Assembly: GCA_025363655.1 (NCBI GenBank)
Contig: JANYDK010000115.1
Span: 1-64,000 of the forward strand
Direction: 5' to 3'
Length of the DNA stretch: 64,000 bases
From: Deltaproteobacteria bacterium
GTDB lineage: Bacteria; Myxococcota_A; Polyangia; Polyangiales; JADJMO01
Positions within the stretch are counted from its first letter, which is position 1. Each line of letters starts with the position of its first letter. The position numbers and the translations under genes were made by a program. This document shows positions 17,668-26,169 of the stretch, in pieces. The notes beneath the pieces are model-generated. The model was given only the letters and a program-made list of their open reading frames with translations, ran no database searches and was not told where the DNA came from.

Positions 17668-19368
17668 GTGAACGAGGCCCGCGTCCGCCGCACTCTCTTC
17701 GCACTCGCCCCACTCCTCGTGGCGGTGGCGATCGTCGTCTTCGCGCCCGCTGCAGCTGCCGAGCCGCCGGTGCAGAAGGGGACCGACGCCGGCCTCTCGG
17801 CCATCCTCGCCGAGTTCGTCAGCCGTTGGGCGCTCTTCGTCCTCGGCGCCGGCATCATCGTCCTCGCCTTCCTCGTCAATCGCTTCGCGCCCAAGCGGAA
17901 GAGTCGCGTTCGCCGCGTCGTCATCCTCTTCCTCCTCTACCTCGTGTCGCTCGGCGTCGCCGCCGCCTTCAACGCCACGCACCTCGAAGCGTGGGCGACC
18001 AACGTCCACTTCGTCGCCAGCCTGTTCGCCGCCTGGACGACGGTGAACATGGCGGCGCTCCTCTTCTTCGACGTCGGGCTCCCGGCGTTCAAGGTGCAGC
18101 CGGTCTCGATCACCACCGACATCCTCGTCGGCCTCGCCTACGTCGTCAGCACCGGCTTCGTGCTCAAGACCGCCGGCGTCAACACCGGATCGGTGCTCAC
18201 CACCGGCGCGGTCGTCTCCGGCTTCGTCGCCCTCTCGCTGCAGAACACGCTCTCCAACATCTTCGGTGGCCTCGCCCTCCAGCTCGACAACTCGATCCAC
18301 GTCGGTGATTGGATCATGCTGGAAAATGGCCGCCAAGGCCGCGTGCGCGAGGTGCGCTGGCGACACACGGTGGTGGAGACGCGCGACTGGGACACCATGG
18401 TGGTCCCCAACTCGGCGCTCCTCAGCGAGAAGTTCACCATCCTCGGCAAGCGCGACGGTGCGCCGCTGCAGCACCGGATGTGGGTCTACTTCAACGTCGA
18501 CTTCCGCTACTCGCCGGCGAAGGTGATCAAGGTGGTCAACGACGCGCTGCAGGCCGCGCCGATCGAACGAGTTGCGCTCGATCCGAAGCCGCACGCCATC
18601 GTCATGGACTTCGCCAAGGACAACCGCGACAGCTTCGCCTACTACGCGGTGCGCTACTGGCTCACCGAGATCGCCGTCGACGACCCGACCAACTCGGTCA
18701 TCCGCACGCGCATCTATCACGCGCTCCGGCGCGCCGGGATTCCGCTGGCGCGCGCGGCGAACACCACCTTCCTCCAGCTCGACGACGATTCGGCGCACGA
18801 ACGCCGGCTCGGGCGTCAACACCAGCAGCGCCTCGCCGCCATCCGGGGGATGGAGCTCTTCGCCGTCCTCAACCCGACAGAGCTCGAGTTCGTCGCCAGC
18901 CGCATGAGCTACGCGCCCTTCACCGTCGGCGAGATGATCACGCGCGAAGGCGCGGTCGCGCATTGGCTTTACGTCCTCGCGACCGGGAGCGTCGACATCC
19001 GCGCCAACATCGAGGGCTCGAGCAAGACCATCGCGCGCATCGAAGGGCCTGGATTTTTCGGTGAAATGGGCCTCATGACGGGTGAGCCGCGGCTCGCCGA
19101 CGTCGTCGCCACCTCGGAGGTCGAGTGCTACCGGCTCGACAAGACCGGCTTCCAGAAGATCATCGAAGAGCGTCCCGAGATCGCGAAGCAGATGTCCGAG
19201 ACCCTCGCCGAACGTCGCGTCGAGCTCATCGCCGCGCGCGAAGGTCTCGACGCGGAGGCAAAGAAAGCCCGCGTCGCCTCCCTCCGCGACGCGATCCTCG
19301 GCAAGGTCGAGAAGTTCTTCGGCCTCGGCCTCGGCAGCACTTCGATCCCACCGAAGCCGCCGAAGTGA
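17668..19368 (+). CDS. MscS-type mechanosensitive channel fused to a cyclic-nucleotide-binding domain
   Basis: A 566-residue inner-membrane protein. After a signal-like first helix come about four membrane segments (around 50-68, 80-100, 110-130, 150-172), then the MscS pore and beta domain: GAVVSGFVALSLQNTLSNIFGG is followed by VGDWIMLENGRQGRVREVRWRHT. From about residue 390 a CNBD/CAP-like beta-roll starts (ELFAVLNPTELEFVASRMSY, then GPGFFGEMGLMTGEPRLADVVA with the phosphate-binding-cassette Glu and Arg). The fusion suggests tension gating tuned by cAMP, cGMP or c-di-nucleotides. GTG start. A Lys-rich tail ends the protein. Confidence 0.9.
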   Translation: MNEARVRRTLFALAPLLVAVAIVVFAPAAAAEPPVQKGTDAGLSAILAEFVSRWALFVLGAGIIVLAFLVNRFAPKRKSRVRRVVILFLLYLVSLGVAAAFNATHLEAWATNVHFVASLFAAWTTVNMAALLFFDVGLPAFKVQPVSITTDILVGLAYVVSTGFVLKTAGVNTGSVLTTGAVVSGFVALSLQNTLSNIFGGLALQLDNSIHVGDWIMLENGRQGRVREVRWRHTVVETRDWDTMVVPNSALLSEKFTILGKRDGAPLQHRMWVYFNVDFRYSPAKVIKVVNDALQAAPIERVALDPKPHAIVMDFAKDNRDSFAYYAVRYWLTEIAVDDPTNSVIRTRIYHALRRAGIPLARAANTTFLQLDDDSAHERRLGRQHQQRLAAIRGMELFAVLNPTELEFVASRMSYAPFTVGEMITREGAVAHWLYVLATGSVDIRANIEGSSKTIARIEGPGFFGEMGLMTGEPRLADVVATSEVECYRLDKTGFQKIIEERPEIAKQMSETLAERRVELIAAREGLDAEAKKARVASLRDAILGKVEKFFGLGLGSTSIPPKPPK

Positions 19369-19392
19369 CGATCTTCGCCGAAAATTCCCTCG

Positions 19393-19812
19393 CTAGTCAC
19401 CGATGATTTTCACGAGCACGCGCTTGCGACGACGACCGTCGAACTCGCCGTAGAAGATCTGCTCCCAGGGCCCGAGATCGAGCTTGCCCTCGGTGAGCGC
19501 GACCACCACCTCGCGCCCCATCAGCTGACGCTTGATGTGCGCGTCGCCGTTGTCCTCGCCCGTCCGATTGTGCCGGTAGCGGTCGATCGGCTCATGCGGT
19601 GCCAGCTTCTCGAGGAACTCGTCGTAGTCTGCGAGCAGCCCTTGCTCGTCGTCGTTGATGTAGACGCTGGCGGTGATGTGCATCGCGTTGACGAGGCAGA
19701 GCCCCTCGCGCACCCCGCTCGCACGAACCTCGGCCTCGACCTGCGAGGTGATGTTCAGGTAGGCGCGGCGCGTCGTCGTCTCGAACCACAGCTCTTTCCG
19801 ATGCGATCGCAT
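19393..19812 (-). CDS. YjbQ/UPF0047 family protein
   Basis: A 139-residue member of the YjbQ (UPF0047) family, recognised by [16 protein letters not shown], the block [30 protein letters not shown] and the closing F(Y)GEFDGRR. Members bind a metal through the conserved His/Asp residues and some have weak thiamine-phosphate synthase activity; the physiological role is not settled. It is convergent with the channel gene (24 bp between stops) and divergent from the LON-domain gene. Confidence 0.9.
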   Translation of the reverse strand: MRSHRKELWFETTTRRAYLNITSQVEAEVRASGVREGLCLVNAMHITASVYINDDEQGLLADYDEFLEKLAPHEPIDRYRHNRTGEDNGDAHIKRQLMGREVVVALTEGKLDLGPWEQIFYGEFDGRRRKRVLVKIIGD

Positions 19813-19862
19813 GGCTCTGCTTGCTCCTTGTCGGGGGGTGGCCGGTGCTGCATCGTAACGCC

Positions 19863-20558
19863 GTGGCCACGACGCCCCCCCCGCCCCCTTCGGGCAAGCT
19901 GCCGACCAGTCGACGAGACCTCCGCGCCTCTCTCGGCGAGATCCCCGTCTTCCCGCTGCCGCAGGCGGTGCTCTTTCCGGGGGCCATCCTCCCGCTCCAC
20001 ATTTTCGAGCCTCGCTATCGACAGATGACGCGCGATGCCCTCGATGGCGCGCGAACCCTCGCCGTCGCCTGCCTCGTCGACGGCGGCACCCCCGACGCCG
20101 CGGGAAACCCGGAAATTCACGCAGTCGCCGGCGTCGGCGTGATCGTCGAGGCGCAATCGCTCCCCGATGGGCGCTACAACCTGCTCCTCGAAGGCCGTGA
20201 GCGCGTCAGGCTGCACGAGCTCCCCTTCCTACCGCCCTATCGCCGCGCGCGCGGCGAGGTCCTCGACGACGCGGTCAGTGAGGTGCCGAGCGAAGACCAA
20301 GCCGCGCTCGGCGCCATCGCGACGTCGTTCACCGCCTTCGTCCAGGCGCGCGATCCCAATTTCAATTTCTCCCTTCCGCGCAGCCTCCCCGCGCCACGCG
20401 TCGCCGATCTCTGCGCGCACCACCTCGTGCTCGACGCCAAAGAGCGGCAAAAACTCCTAGAAATGCTCGATCCCGCGGCGCGCGTCCGTGCGGTGACCGA
20501 GTCGCTGGCGGTGCAGCTCGCCATCTTCAAGCGCGAGGCGCCGCGTACGCTCAACTGA
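19863..20558 (+). CDS. LON substrate-binding (N-terminal) domain protein
   Basis: About 231 residues that match only the N-terminal domain of Lon protease: [34 protein letters not shown] near residues 25-58, and the helical end [18 protein letters not shown]. There is no AAA+ or protease domain, so it is not a Lon protease; stand-alone members of this family are common and poorly understood. I chose the GTG at 19863; a TTG at 19821 would add 14 residues. The TGA overlaps the ATG of the next gene by one base (20556-20560), so the two are co-translated. Confidence 0.82.
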   Translation: MATTPPPPPSGKLPTSRRDLRASLGEIPVFPLPQAVLFPGAILPLHIFEPRYRQMTRDALDGARTLAVACLVDGGTPDAAGNPEIHAVAGVGVIVEAQSLPDGRYNLLLEGRERVRLHELPFLPPYRRARGEVLDDAVSEVPSEDQAALGAIATSFTAFVQARDPNFNFSLPRSLPAPRVADLCAHHLVLDAKERQKLLEMLDPAARVRAVTESLAVQLAIFKREAPRTLN

Positions 20559-21553
20559 TGCCGCCGCGTCTCGGCATCGCCACGCCTGCCCCACTGCACG
20601 CAACTCGTCTCGGCGGGGTCCTTCTCACGGACGCACGAGCACGCGCCGGCGCCAGCGAAGGTGCGCTCGTCGTCGCCGAGGTAGCCTCCGAAGCACTCGT
20701 ACTCGGCGCGTTCCAGCGAGCGGCCTCGACGGTCGACCTCGATCGCGTTGCCCGCACCGGCATGCAGCTCGCGCGACGATCGACGGGCGGAACGGCTCTC
20801 CACGCGCGTCCAGGTCAGGTCTTCTTCGCCCTCGAGCTGGCGAATGCGGCCGCCCTCGGGGGCACCTCCGATCCGGCGCGAGCGCTCAACCGACACGTAC
20901 GGCCGCTCCTGTCGGCGCTCGGACGCCTCGGGATCGCCGCGACCTACGGCGGCCGTGATTTCGTCCAAGCGAAGGGCGCGCCGATCGCTTGGCTCGGCGT
21001 CACGCACGACGTGAAGAGTGGAAGCATCGGCATCGAAGCCCTCTTCGCCGTCGACGAGCCCTTCACCCTCACTCCCGCCGACGACCTCGCGCACGGCGCT
21101 GTCGAACGTTGGCTGGGAAAGACGCCCTCCACGCTCGCGGCGACGCTCGGCCGCAACGTCGCCTCGTCCGAGGTCATCGCCGCGATCGTCGACGTCTATG
21201 GTGCCCACGCTCGCGACGAGACGTCGACGTTCGAGCTCGGCGGCGCACGCGCGCTCGATCCACGCACTGAAGATCCTCCCTTCGGCGCGTTGGTCGAAGA
21301 GGCGATGGGGCTTCTCGGAGCGCTCGTGGAGGGTACGAGTGGAAGCGGCCGACACGCGCTCGGCGGTGAGCTGATGGCCTCGCCACACGCGCTCGATGCC
21401 GTCGCACGCGCGCTCGATCAGGTGGACGACGCGCACATCGAGGCGACCCTCGACGCGCATCTCGGTCCCTCGTCCGGCGCCTTGCTCTTCGGCGTCAAGA
21501 GCCTGGCCTCGATCGCGAAGGTCGTACGCGCGGCCCGTGCGGCGCGACGTTGA
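20558..21553 (+). CDS. Lipoate-protein ligase A-like (BPL/LPL fold) protein
   Basis: A 331-residue protein. The stretch ARRSTGGTALHARPGQVFFAL (about 71-91) resembles the lipoyl-ligase motif RR.(S/T)GG.AV.H..G, and GGRDFVQAKGAPIAWLGVTH and SGSIGIEALFAV fit the LplA fold. The rest is more divergent, with an extra C-terminal part of about 120 residues. Members of this fold attach lipoate, octanoate or biotin to carrier domains. It overlaps the LON-domain gene by 1 bp. A carrier protein is not adjacent, so the substrate is unknown and it could be a non-catalytic homologue. Confidence 0.65.
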   Translation: MPPRLGIATPAPLHATRLGGVLLTDARARAGASEGALVVAEVASEALVLGAFQRAASTVDLDRVARTGMQLARRSTGGTALHARPGQVFFALELANAAALGGTSDPARALNRHVRPLLSALGRLGIAATYGGRDFVQAKGAPIAWLGVTHDVKSGSIGIEALFAVDEPFTLTPADDLAHGAVERWLGKTPSTLAATLGRNVASSEVIAAIVDVYGAHARDETSTFELGGARALDPRTEDPPFGALVEEAMGLLGALVEGTSGSGRHALGGELMASPHALDAVARALDQVDDAHIEATLDAHLGPSSGALLFGVKSLASIAKVVRAARAARR

Positions 21554-21557
21554 CGAC

Positions 21558-21598
21558 AAAAAAGCGAACGACGCGGAGGGCCGGAGCCGCTCCGCGTC
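21558..21598 (-). terminator. Rho-independent terminator of carD
   Basis: Read on the minus strand, GACGCGGAG pairs with CTCCGCGTC (9-bp perfect stem, 11-nt loop), followed after six bases by a run of six T. It lies 15 bp downstream of the carD stop codon. Confidence 0.8.
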
Positions 21599-21612
21599 GC
21601 ATCGCGATTCGA

Positions 21613-22119
21613 TCAGTTCGAGAGGAAGATCGCTTCGATCTCGTTGCGGACCTGCTCTTCGGTCTGCTCACGAGCGATGGCGATTTCCTTCACGATCAGC
21701 GAACGAGCCGTCTCGAGCATGCGGCGCTCGCCGAACGAGAGCTGCTTGTCGGTCTTGAGGCGGTAGAGATCGCGCATGACCTCGGCGACGTCGTAGATCG
21801 ACCCCGTCTTGATCTTGTCCATGAAGCCGCGGTAGCGACGGTTCCAGGTCTGGTTGTCGAAGGCGATGGTGCGCTCGCGGAGGATGTCGAAGATCTCGCG
21901 GATCTCCTCCTCGCTGATGACGCCACGCAACCCGACGGCCTTCGCGTTCATCACCGGCACCATGATCTTGCGGTCGGTGTCGAGGATGCGAAGGACGTAG
22001 AAACTCTGGCGTGCGCCAGCGATGTCCTTCTCCTCGATACTGACGACTTCGGCCACGCCCTGCGCGGGATAGACCGCTTTATCGCCGACCTTGAACTGCA
22101 TTTCGGTGCCTGATGACAT
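21613..22119 (-). CDS. CarD/CdnL-family transcription regulator
   Basis: A 168-residue protein of the CarD_CdnL_TRCF family: N-terminal Tudor-like RNA-polymerase-binding domain (FKVGDKAVYPAQGVAEVVSIE at about 8-28, then YVLRILDTDRKIMVPV) and a C-terminal helical DNA-binding part starting with TWNRRYRGFMDKIKTGS. CdnL proteins bind the RNA polymerase beta subunit and stabilise open promoter complexes, and are essential in Myxococcus. The start at 22119 is set by a strong Shine-Dalgarno GGAAGGAGA 4 bp upstream. The gene is alone on this strand, with its own terminator. About 310 bp upstream is the terminator of a small-RNA candidate. Confidence 0.95.
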   Translation of the reverse strand: MSSGTEMQFKVGDKAVYPAQGVAEVVSIEEKDIAGARQSFYVLRILDTDRKIMVPVMNAKAVGLRGVISEEEIREIFDILRERTIAFDNQTWNRRYRGFMDKIKTGSIYDVAEVMRDLYRLKTDKQLSFGERRMLETARSLIVKEIAIAREQTEEQVRNEIEAIFLSN

Positions 22120-22432
22120 GCCGTCTCCTTCCAATGAATGCCGCGGACCCGATGGGGGTTCGCGAGACAAGCCCTGCGAGCCGTGGCTCGGAGGACCGAA
22201 AATTGCGCCTCGGTGCACGCCGTTGGTTGTCACGACGCGGCGGGCTCGCAGCCCGACGCTGGCCCCACCAGCGGTGCGTCGCATAACGGACGCGGGGGCC
22301 AAGTTTGCCGGACATCCCTGACTGCTCTTCGAGGGGCGCCCGAGACGGGCGGAGATCTCGAAAACTAGGGGCCGACGATGGAAACGACGAGGGGTCTTCC
22401 GTTATTCCGTCAGAAAAAAGCGCGGTGGGACT
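22120..22432. other. Non-coding interval between carD and the small-RNA candidate
   Basis: No convincing reading frame occupies these 313 bp. The carD Shine-Dalgarno is at its left end (22124-22132). A short perfect hairpin CGGGCT-CGC-AGCCCG lies at 22241-22255. No clear sigma-70 promoter for carD was found, so carD may depend on readthrough from the promoter at 22595-22623 or on a promoter unlike the consensus. Confidence 0.5.
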
Positions 22433-22456
22433 AAAAAAGACTTGCACCGGCGCAAG
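22433..22456 (-). terminator. Rho-independent terminator of the small-RNA candidate
   Basis: On the minus strand CTTGC pairs with GCAAG (plus an inner G-U pair, CCGG loop), followed by TC and six T. A second six-T tract lies 13 bp further on. Confidence 0.7.
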
Positions 22457-22588
22457 AGACGGACTGTAGAAGGGAAATACCTCCCGAAGTGGGGCAGTGA
22501 ACCGGGGTTGAGGGGGGACTGAGGGGGAAGAGGATCGCCTTTCGCTGACGCGAAAGGGGCGCTCGGCCTTGAGTAGAATGCGGCGAGC
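22433..22588 (-). ncRNA. Candidate C-rich small RNA (or attenuated carD leader)
   Basis: About 156 nt transcribed toward carD from a near-consensus promoter (22595-22623) to a Rho-independent terminator. Its 5' part has two hairpins: CGCTCG...CGAGCG (with CC/GG extension) and the perfect CTTTCGC-GTCA-GCGAAAG. The middle is an unstructured C-rich run (about 22499-22532, with TTCCCCCTCAG and CCCCCCTCAACC) able to pair with purine-rich Shine-Dalgarno sequences. There is no start codon followed by a good frame. No known family is recognised; it does not show the closed two-ended stem of 6S RNA. If readthrough past the terminator occurs, it would instead be a leader of carD. Confidence 0.6.
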
Positions 22589-22594
22589 GCGCGC

Positions 22595-22623
22595 ACTCTA
22601 CTGAGCCTGACCCGTTGTGTCAA
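22595..22623 (-). promoter_or_regulatory. Sigma-70-type promoter of the small-RNA candidate
   Basis: On the minus strand TTGACA (22623-22618), a 17-bp spacer and TAGAGT (22600-22595). The -35 is a perfect consensus match and the -10 matches four of six. The transcription start is expected near 22588. Confidence 0.75.
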
Positions 22624-22645
22624 AGGGTTTTTGCCGAGTCATGCC

Positions 22646-22665
22646 CAGAATTTCCGAAAATTCTG
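22646..22665. promoter_or_regulatory. AT-rich palindrome upstream of the small-RNA promoter
   Basis: CAGAATTT, four bases, AAATTCTG: perfect 8-bp arms in otherwise GC-rich DNA. It sits 22 bp upstream of the -35 of the small-RNA promoter and about 110 bp upstream of the divergent lipoprotein start, a position suited to an activator or repressor site. No regulator is assigned. Confidence 0.4.
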
Positions 22666-22776
22666 CGAGCACGTGACCTTTCAGATGCCGGGAGCGTCTG
22701 CCGCGGTGCATCTTACTCTTCGACACCGCTGGGCCTGCTCGCGTTGGGTCGAAGGCCACATCGTAGTGGATGCCGT

Positions 22777-23538
22777 ATGCTGACGAGCGTGCGCCCCGCC
22801 ACGCGTTGGTCACTTTCGGTCGTCCTCGCCCTCTTCGGCCTGGCCAGCGTCCCCGCCGGCTGCGCGAGCGCTGCCCCCACCGACGACGGTCCGAAGAAGG
22901 ACGCCGGCCACGACGCCGCAAGCGACTCGGGCGGCGGCACCGACACCACGCCTCCTCCCGAGGAGACTGGGCTCTTCGATACCGCTTTGCCGCCAGAAGA
23001 CACCACGCCCGAGGACACGCACGACGCTGCGGACATCACGTGCCCGCTCGATCAGTACGACGTCGACGGGGATCCGACCAACGGCTGCGAGTTCAAGGAG
23101 ACCGTGAGCAACCACACGCTCGCGACCGCCTACTCGATGGGCGACGTCGACGAGTGCGACTCGTCGTACGACTGGATCAAGGTCTCCAACATGTATGCGA
23201 GCGACGAGCGGATGCACGGCAAGGCGCTCGAGGCCGGCATCAACGGGCGCCCGCAGTTCATCACCGCGCGCCACGTCTCGAAGACGTTGTGCGTCGACGA
23301 TCCGGTCTATCAAATCGCGATCAGCGGCGGCAAGGGCACCTACCGGGTGAGCCTCTATCGTCACGGCGATTTGTCACAGCTCGACACCAAGTGCTCACCG
23401 CAGAACGTCGGCGGCGCCGAGACGACGATCAACTACGCGTGCACCGGGCAGGACGACGGCGAGCTCGCGGTGATCAAGATCGAGAAGGTCAGCGGGCCGC
23501 GCGAAAAGGTCAGCTACACGCTTCAGTATCACAACTGA
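22777..23538 (+). CDS. Lipoprotein with acidic linker
   Basis: A 253-residue lipoprotein. The signal peptide ends SVPAGCASAAP (Cys about 28), followed by an Asp/Gly/Pro/Thr linker to about residue 85. The mature domain begins ITCPLDQYDVDGDPTNGCE, which resembles the Cys-flanked DxDxDG-type calcium-loop segments frequent in myxobacterial surface proteins, and then forms a beta-rich domain with four to six Cys that could make disulfides (CVDDPVY, KCSPQ, ACTGQ). Function is unknown. It is divergent from the small RNA and carD. No closely spaced partner follows; the next gene is convergent. Confidence 0.82.
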   Translation: MLTSVRPATRWSLSVVLALFGLASVPAGCASAAPTDDGPKKDAGHDAASDSGGGTDTTPPPEETGLFDTALPPEDTTPEDTHDAADITCPLDQYDVDGDPTNGCEFKETVSNHTLATAYSMGDVDECDSSYDWIKVSNMYASDERMHGKALEAGINGRPQFITARHVSKTLCVDDPVYQIAISGGKGTYRVSLYRHGDLSQLDTKCSPQNVGGAETTINYACTGQDDGELAVIKIEKVSGPREKVSYTLQYHN

Positions 23539-23552
23539 ACGAATCGCGGTTT

Positions 23553-24005
23553 TCAGCCGTTCTTGTGAGCCTTTGCGGCGGCACGAGCGCGGGCGCGAAC
23601 TTCGCGACGGAGCTTGTCGGGCCCGACGACGACGACGTCGCCCGCGGCGACGAGCGCGAGATCGCGGACGGCCTCACGCGGACCGTGGACCTTGAGGGAG
23701 CTGGCTTCGTCGCCCGGCACCACCGCGAGGCGCGGGTCGGCCTTCACCAGCTCACGTCCGCGCGCGGTGACTTCGAGCTCGACCAGGCCGTCGCGCCGTG
23801 AGCGATCGGCGACGTCACCGACCAAACGCACGCCGACGCCGGCGCGCACCAAGATGGGGACGCCGGCGCGACGGAGCGCGATGAGATCGCGGTAGAGCGT
23901 GCGCGCCGAGACGCCGAGAGCTTCGGCGAGTGACTCGCTCGACATCGGCGCGGTGCGCGGCGCGAGGGCGTCGACGATGGCGCGCTGACGGGCGTTGGCG
24001 GTCAC
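23553..24005 (-). CDS. Small HTH_11 transcription regulator with WCX-like tail
   Basis: A 150-residue protein. Residues about 5-58 form a DeoR/HTH_11 winged helix (QRAIVDALAP...SSESLAEALGVSARTLYRDLIALRRAGVPI), as in the N-terminal part of YafY/WYL regulators. The remainder (about 65-145) ends with AAGDVVVVGPDKLRREVRARA, which matches the WCX C-terminal module, while the WYL ligand domain between them seems to be missing. No frameshift is visible, so this is a natural mini-version or an internal deletion. It is convergent with the lipoprotein gene and 39 bp upstream of the cysQ-like gene's stop. Confidence 0.75.
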   Translation of the reverse strand: MTANARQRAIVDALAPRTAPMSSESLAEALGVSARTLYRDLIALRRAGVPILVRAGVGVRLVGDVADRSRRDGLVELEVTARGRELVKADPRLAVVPGDEASSLKVHGPREAVRDLALVAAGDVVVVGPDKLRREVRARARAAAKAHKNG

Positions 24006-24044
24006 GCGCCGATGATGGCCTGACCTTCGTGGCAGGGAAATAGT

Positions 24045-24890
24045 TCAGTTGAAGAGCGCGAGGAGCGCGCCATGGAGCTTTGGTCCGGCGGCGACGAGGC
24101 CGTGCCGATGGACGAGCTCGGCGCCGGCGTAGTCGAGCGCGCGTCCCTGCCCGTCGGTGAGGAGGCCGCCTGCCGCACGTACGAGCGCTTCGGGAGCGCA
24201 GGTGTCCCAGAGCTTCGCCCCTCCGCTGCTGCCGGGTCGGGCGGGAGGATGGAGATATGCATCGGCGCGGCCGAGCAAGAGGTGCGCGACCTTCACGCCG
24301 ACCGAACCGCAGGGGATCATCGTCGGCGAGCCGATGCGCTTCGCGAAGACCGCCTGCGCCGGCGAAGGGCGAGAACGCGAGACGACGATGCGCGCGTGGG
24401 TCGCGGCGTCGAGATCGGCGATGACGAGTGGAGCGCGTGCGTGTGAATCCTCGGCGTCGTCGAGCCATGCGCCCTCTCCGACCACTCCGACGAGCACGAT
24501 TTGCCGGGCATCGAGGGCCGGAATGGCGAGGACGCCGACCGACGCGACGCCGTCGATGGCGAGCCCGATCATGACGCAGAACTCACCGTTGCGCGCGACG
24601 AACTCTTTGGTGCCGTCGAGCGGATCGACGAACCAACAGCGGCCCTTGCGCGCCGAATCGACGGGGAGCGGGCTCTCTTCGGCGACGATGCCATCCTCGG
24701 GAAAAGCGGCGGAGAGCGCCTCGACGATGAGCGCGTTGGCCTCGCGATCGGCGGCGGTGACTGGGTCGTCGCCGCCGACGCCGTCCTTGTGCTCGACGCT
24801 GAAGTCGGTGGCGTAGACCTGCATGACCGCGGCGGCCGCGCTCTTGGCTGCGGCGATCGCGACCTCGACCTCGCGGGCGAGCCCGCTCAT
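24045..24890 (-). CDS. 3'(2'),5'-bisphosphate nucleotidase-like inositol monophosphatase (CysQ-like)
   Basis: A 281-residue enzyme of the inositol-monophosphatase superfamily. The metal and phosphate motifs are EES (about 71-73), DPLDGTKEF (about 89-97) and WDTCAPEAL near residue 228. The Thr-Lys-Glu version DGTKEF is typical of CysQ/BPNT enzymes that dephosphorylate PAP (3'-phosphoadenosine 5'-phosphate), rather than of myo-inositol phosphatases. Its ATG (24888-24890) overlaps the TGA of the thiolase by 4 bp, so the two are translated in series from the thiolase. The biochemical link is unclear. Cytoplasmic. Confidence 0.88.
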   Translation of the reverse strand: MSGLAREVEVAIAAAKSAAAAVMQVYATDFSVEHKDGVGGDDPVTAADREANALIVEALSAAFPEDGIVAEESPLPVDSARKGRCWFVDPLDGTKEFVARNGEFCVMIGLAIDGVASVGVLAIPALDARQIVLVGVVGEGAWLDDAEDSHARAPLVIADLDAATHARIVVSRSRPSPAQAVFAKRIGSPTMIPCGSVGVKVAHLLLGRADAYLHPPARPGSSGGAKLWDTCAPEALVRAAGGLLTDGQGRALDYAGAELVHRHGLVAAGPKLHGALLALFN

Positions 24891-26095
24891 GTCGCTTCGA
24901 ACACGGTGGCGATGCCTTGGCCGACGCCGATGCAGAGCGCGGCGAGGCCAAGGCGGGCCTTTTTTGCACGCATCGCGTGGAGCAAGGTGCCGACGAGGCG
25001 AGCTCCCGAGGAGCCGATGGGGTGTCCGAGGGCGATGGCGCCGCCGCGTACGTTGACCTTGCTCGGATCGAGCTCGAGGCCGCGAATGCAGGCGATCGAT
25101 TGCGCAGCGAAGGCTTCGTTGAGCTCGACGAGATCGAGGGCGGCGACGCCGAGGCCGGCGCGCGCGAGGGCCTTCTTCGTCGCCGGGATCGGTCCTTCGC
25201 CCATGAAATTGGGCTCGACGCCGGCGACCGCGAAGGAGACGACGCGTGCGAGTGGGGTGAGCCCCGAACGCTTCACTGCGTCTTCGGAGGCGAGCAGCAC
25301 CGCGGAGGCGCCGTCGTTGATCGGCGAGCTGTTGCCGGCCGTCACCGAGCCTCCTTTGCGGAAGACGGCGGGGAGCTTGGCGAGCTTCTCGACGGTGGTG
25401 TCGCCGCGCGGCGATTCGTCTTTGGCGACGACCTCGCCCTCGATGCCGGGCTTCTTCGGCGCGAGCTTCACGGGCACGATTTCTCGGTCGAACGCGCCCT
25501 CGGCGATGGCGGCGGTGGCGCGGCGTTGCGACTCGACGGCGAAGGCGTCTTGCTCTTCGCGACCGATGTTCCACTTCTGGGCGACGTTCTCCGCGGTCTC
25601 GCCCATCGAGTCGAGGGAGAAGCGCGCGGCCATCTTCTTGTTCGGATAGCGCCAGCCGATGGTGGTGTCGTAGACGGGCGGCGGCGTGCGATCGAAGGCT
25701 TCGGTGGCCTTGGGCATCGAGAACGGGGCGCGCGTCATCGACTCGACACCACCCGCGACGACGACCTCGGCGTCGCCGACGGCGATCGACATCGCCGCGC
25801 GATTCACCGCTTCGAGGCCGCTGCCACAGAGTCGATTGACGGTGACGCCCGGCACTTCGTAGGGAAGCCCGGCGAGGAGCACGGCCATGCGGGCGATGTT
25901 GCGGTTGTCTTCGCCGGCTTGGTTGGTGGCCCCGAAGACGACCTCGCCGAGATCGCCGATGCCGACGTTGCGCGCGACGATCGCTTGCAGAACGTGCGCA
26001 GCGAGATCGTCGGGGCGCACCTCGGCGAGCCCACCCCGATAGCGACCGATGGGAGTGCGGAGCGCGTCGACGACGTAGACGGGGCGAGGGAGCAT
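24887..26095 (-). CDS. Acetyl-CoA acyltransferase (thiolase)
   Basis: A 402-residue thiolase. The nucleophile C90 is in [11 protein letters not shown], the catalytic H358 in [16 protein letters not shown], and the base C388 in ALCIGVGQG. The segment [11 protein letters not shown] is typical of the beta-ketoadipyl-CoA (PcaF/PaaJ) group, so a degradative thiolase is likely, though fatty-acid thiolases share it. The gene overlaps the cysQ-like gene by 4 bp. Upstream is the TerB-like gene on the same strand, separated by 123 bp. No other beta-oxidation gene is in the window. Confidence 0.93.
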   Translation of the reverse strand: MLPRPVYVVDALRTPIGRYRGGLAEVRPDDLAAHVLQAIVARNVGIGDLGEVVFGATNQAGEDNRNIARMAVLLAGLPYEVPGVTVNRLCGSGLEAVNRAAMSIAVGDAEVVVAGGVESMTRAPFSMPKATEAFDRTPPPVYDTTIGWRYPNKKMAARFSLDSMGETAENVAQKWNIGREEQDAFAVESQRRATAAIAEGAFDREIVPVKLAPKKPGIEGEVVAKDESPRGDTTVEKLAKLPAVFRKGGSVTAGNSSPINDGASAVLLASEDAVKRSGLTPLARVVSFAVAGVEPNFMGEGPIPATKKALARAGLGVAALDLVELNEAFAAQSIACIRGLELDPSKVNVRGGAIALGHPIGSSGARLVGTLLHAMRAKKARLGLAALCIGVGQGIATVFEAT

Positions 26096-26169
26096 GCGCG
26101 CAGTCGTAATACGCCGCGCGCGCGCGTCCAAGGCTTCGGCAACCGAGCGGAGCGAGATTGACCGAAGCG

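Noticed and set aside
18309-19064. Alternative frame within the MscS-CNBD gene
   Set aside because: It is an Arg/His-rich out-of-register translation of the channel gene.
22537-22560. CRISPR or repeat array around the carD upstream hairpins
   Set aside because: Hairpins occur singly; no repeated unit with constant spacing exists here or elsewhere in the window.
22433-22588. 6S RNA
   Set aside because: The transcript ends in its own terminator hairpin and its two ends do not pair to form the closed stem with central bubble.
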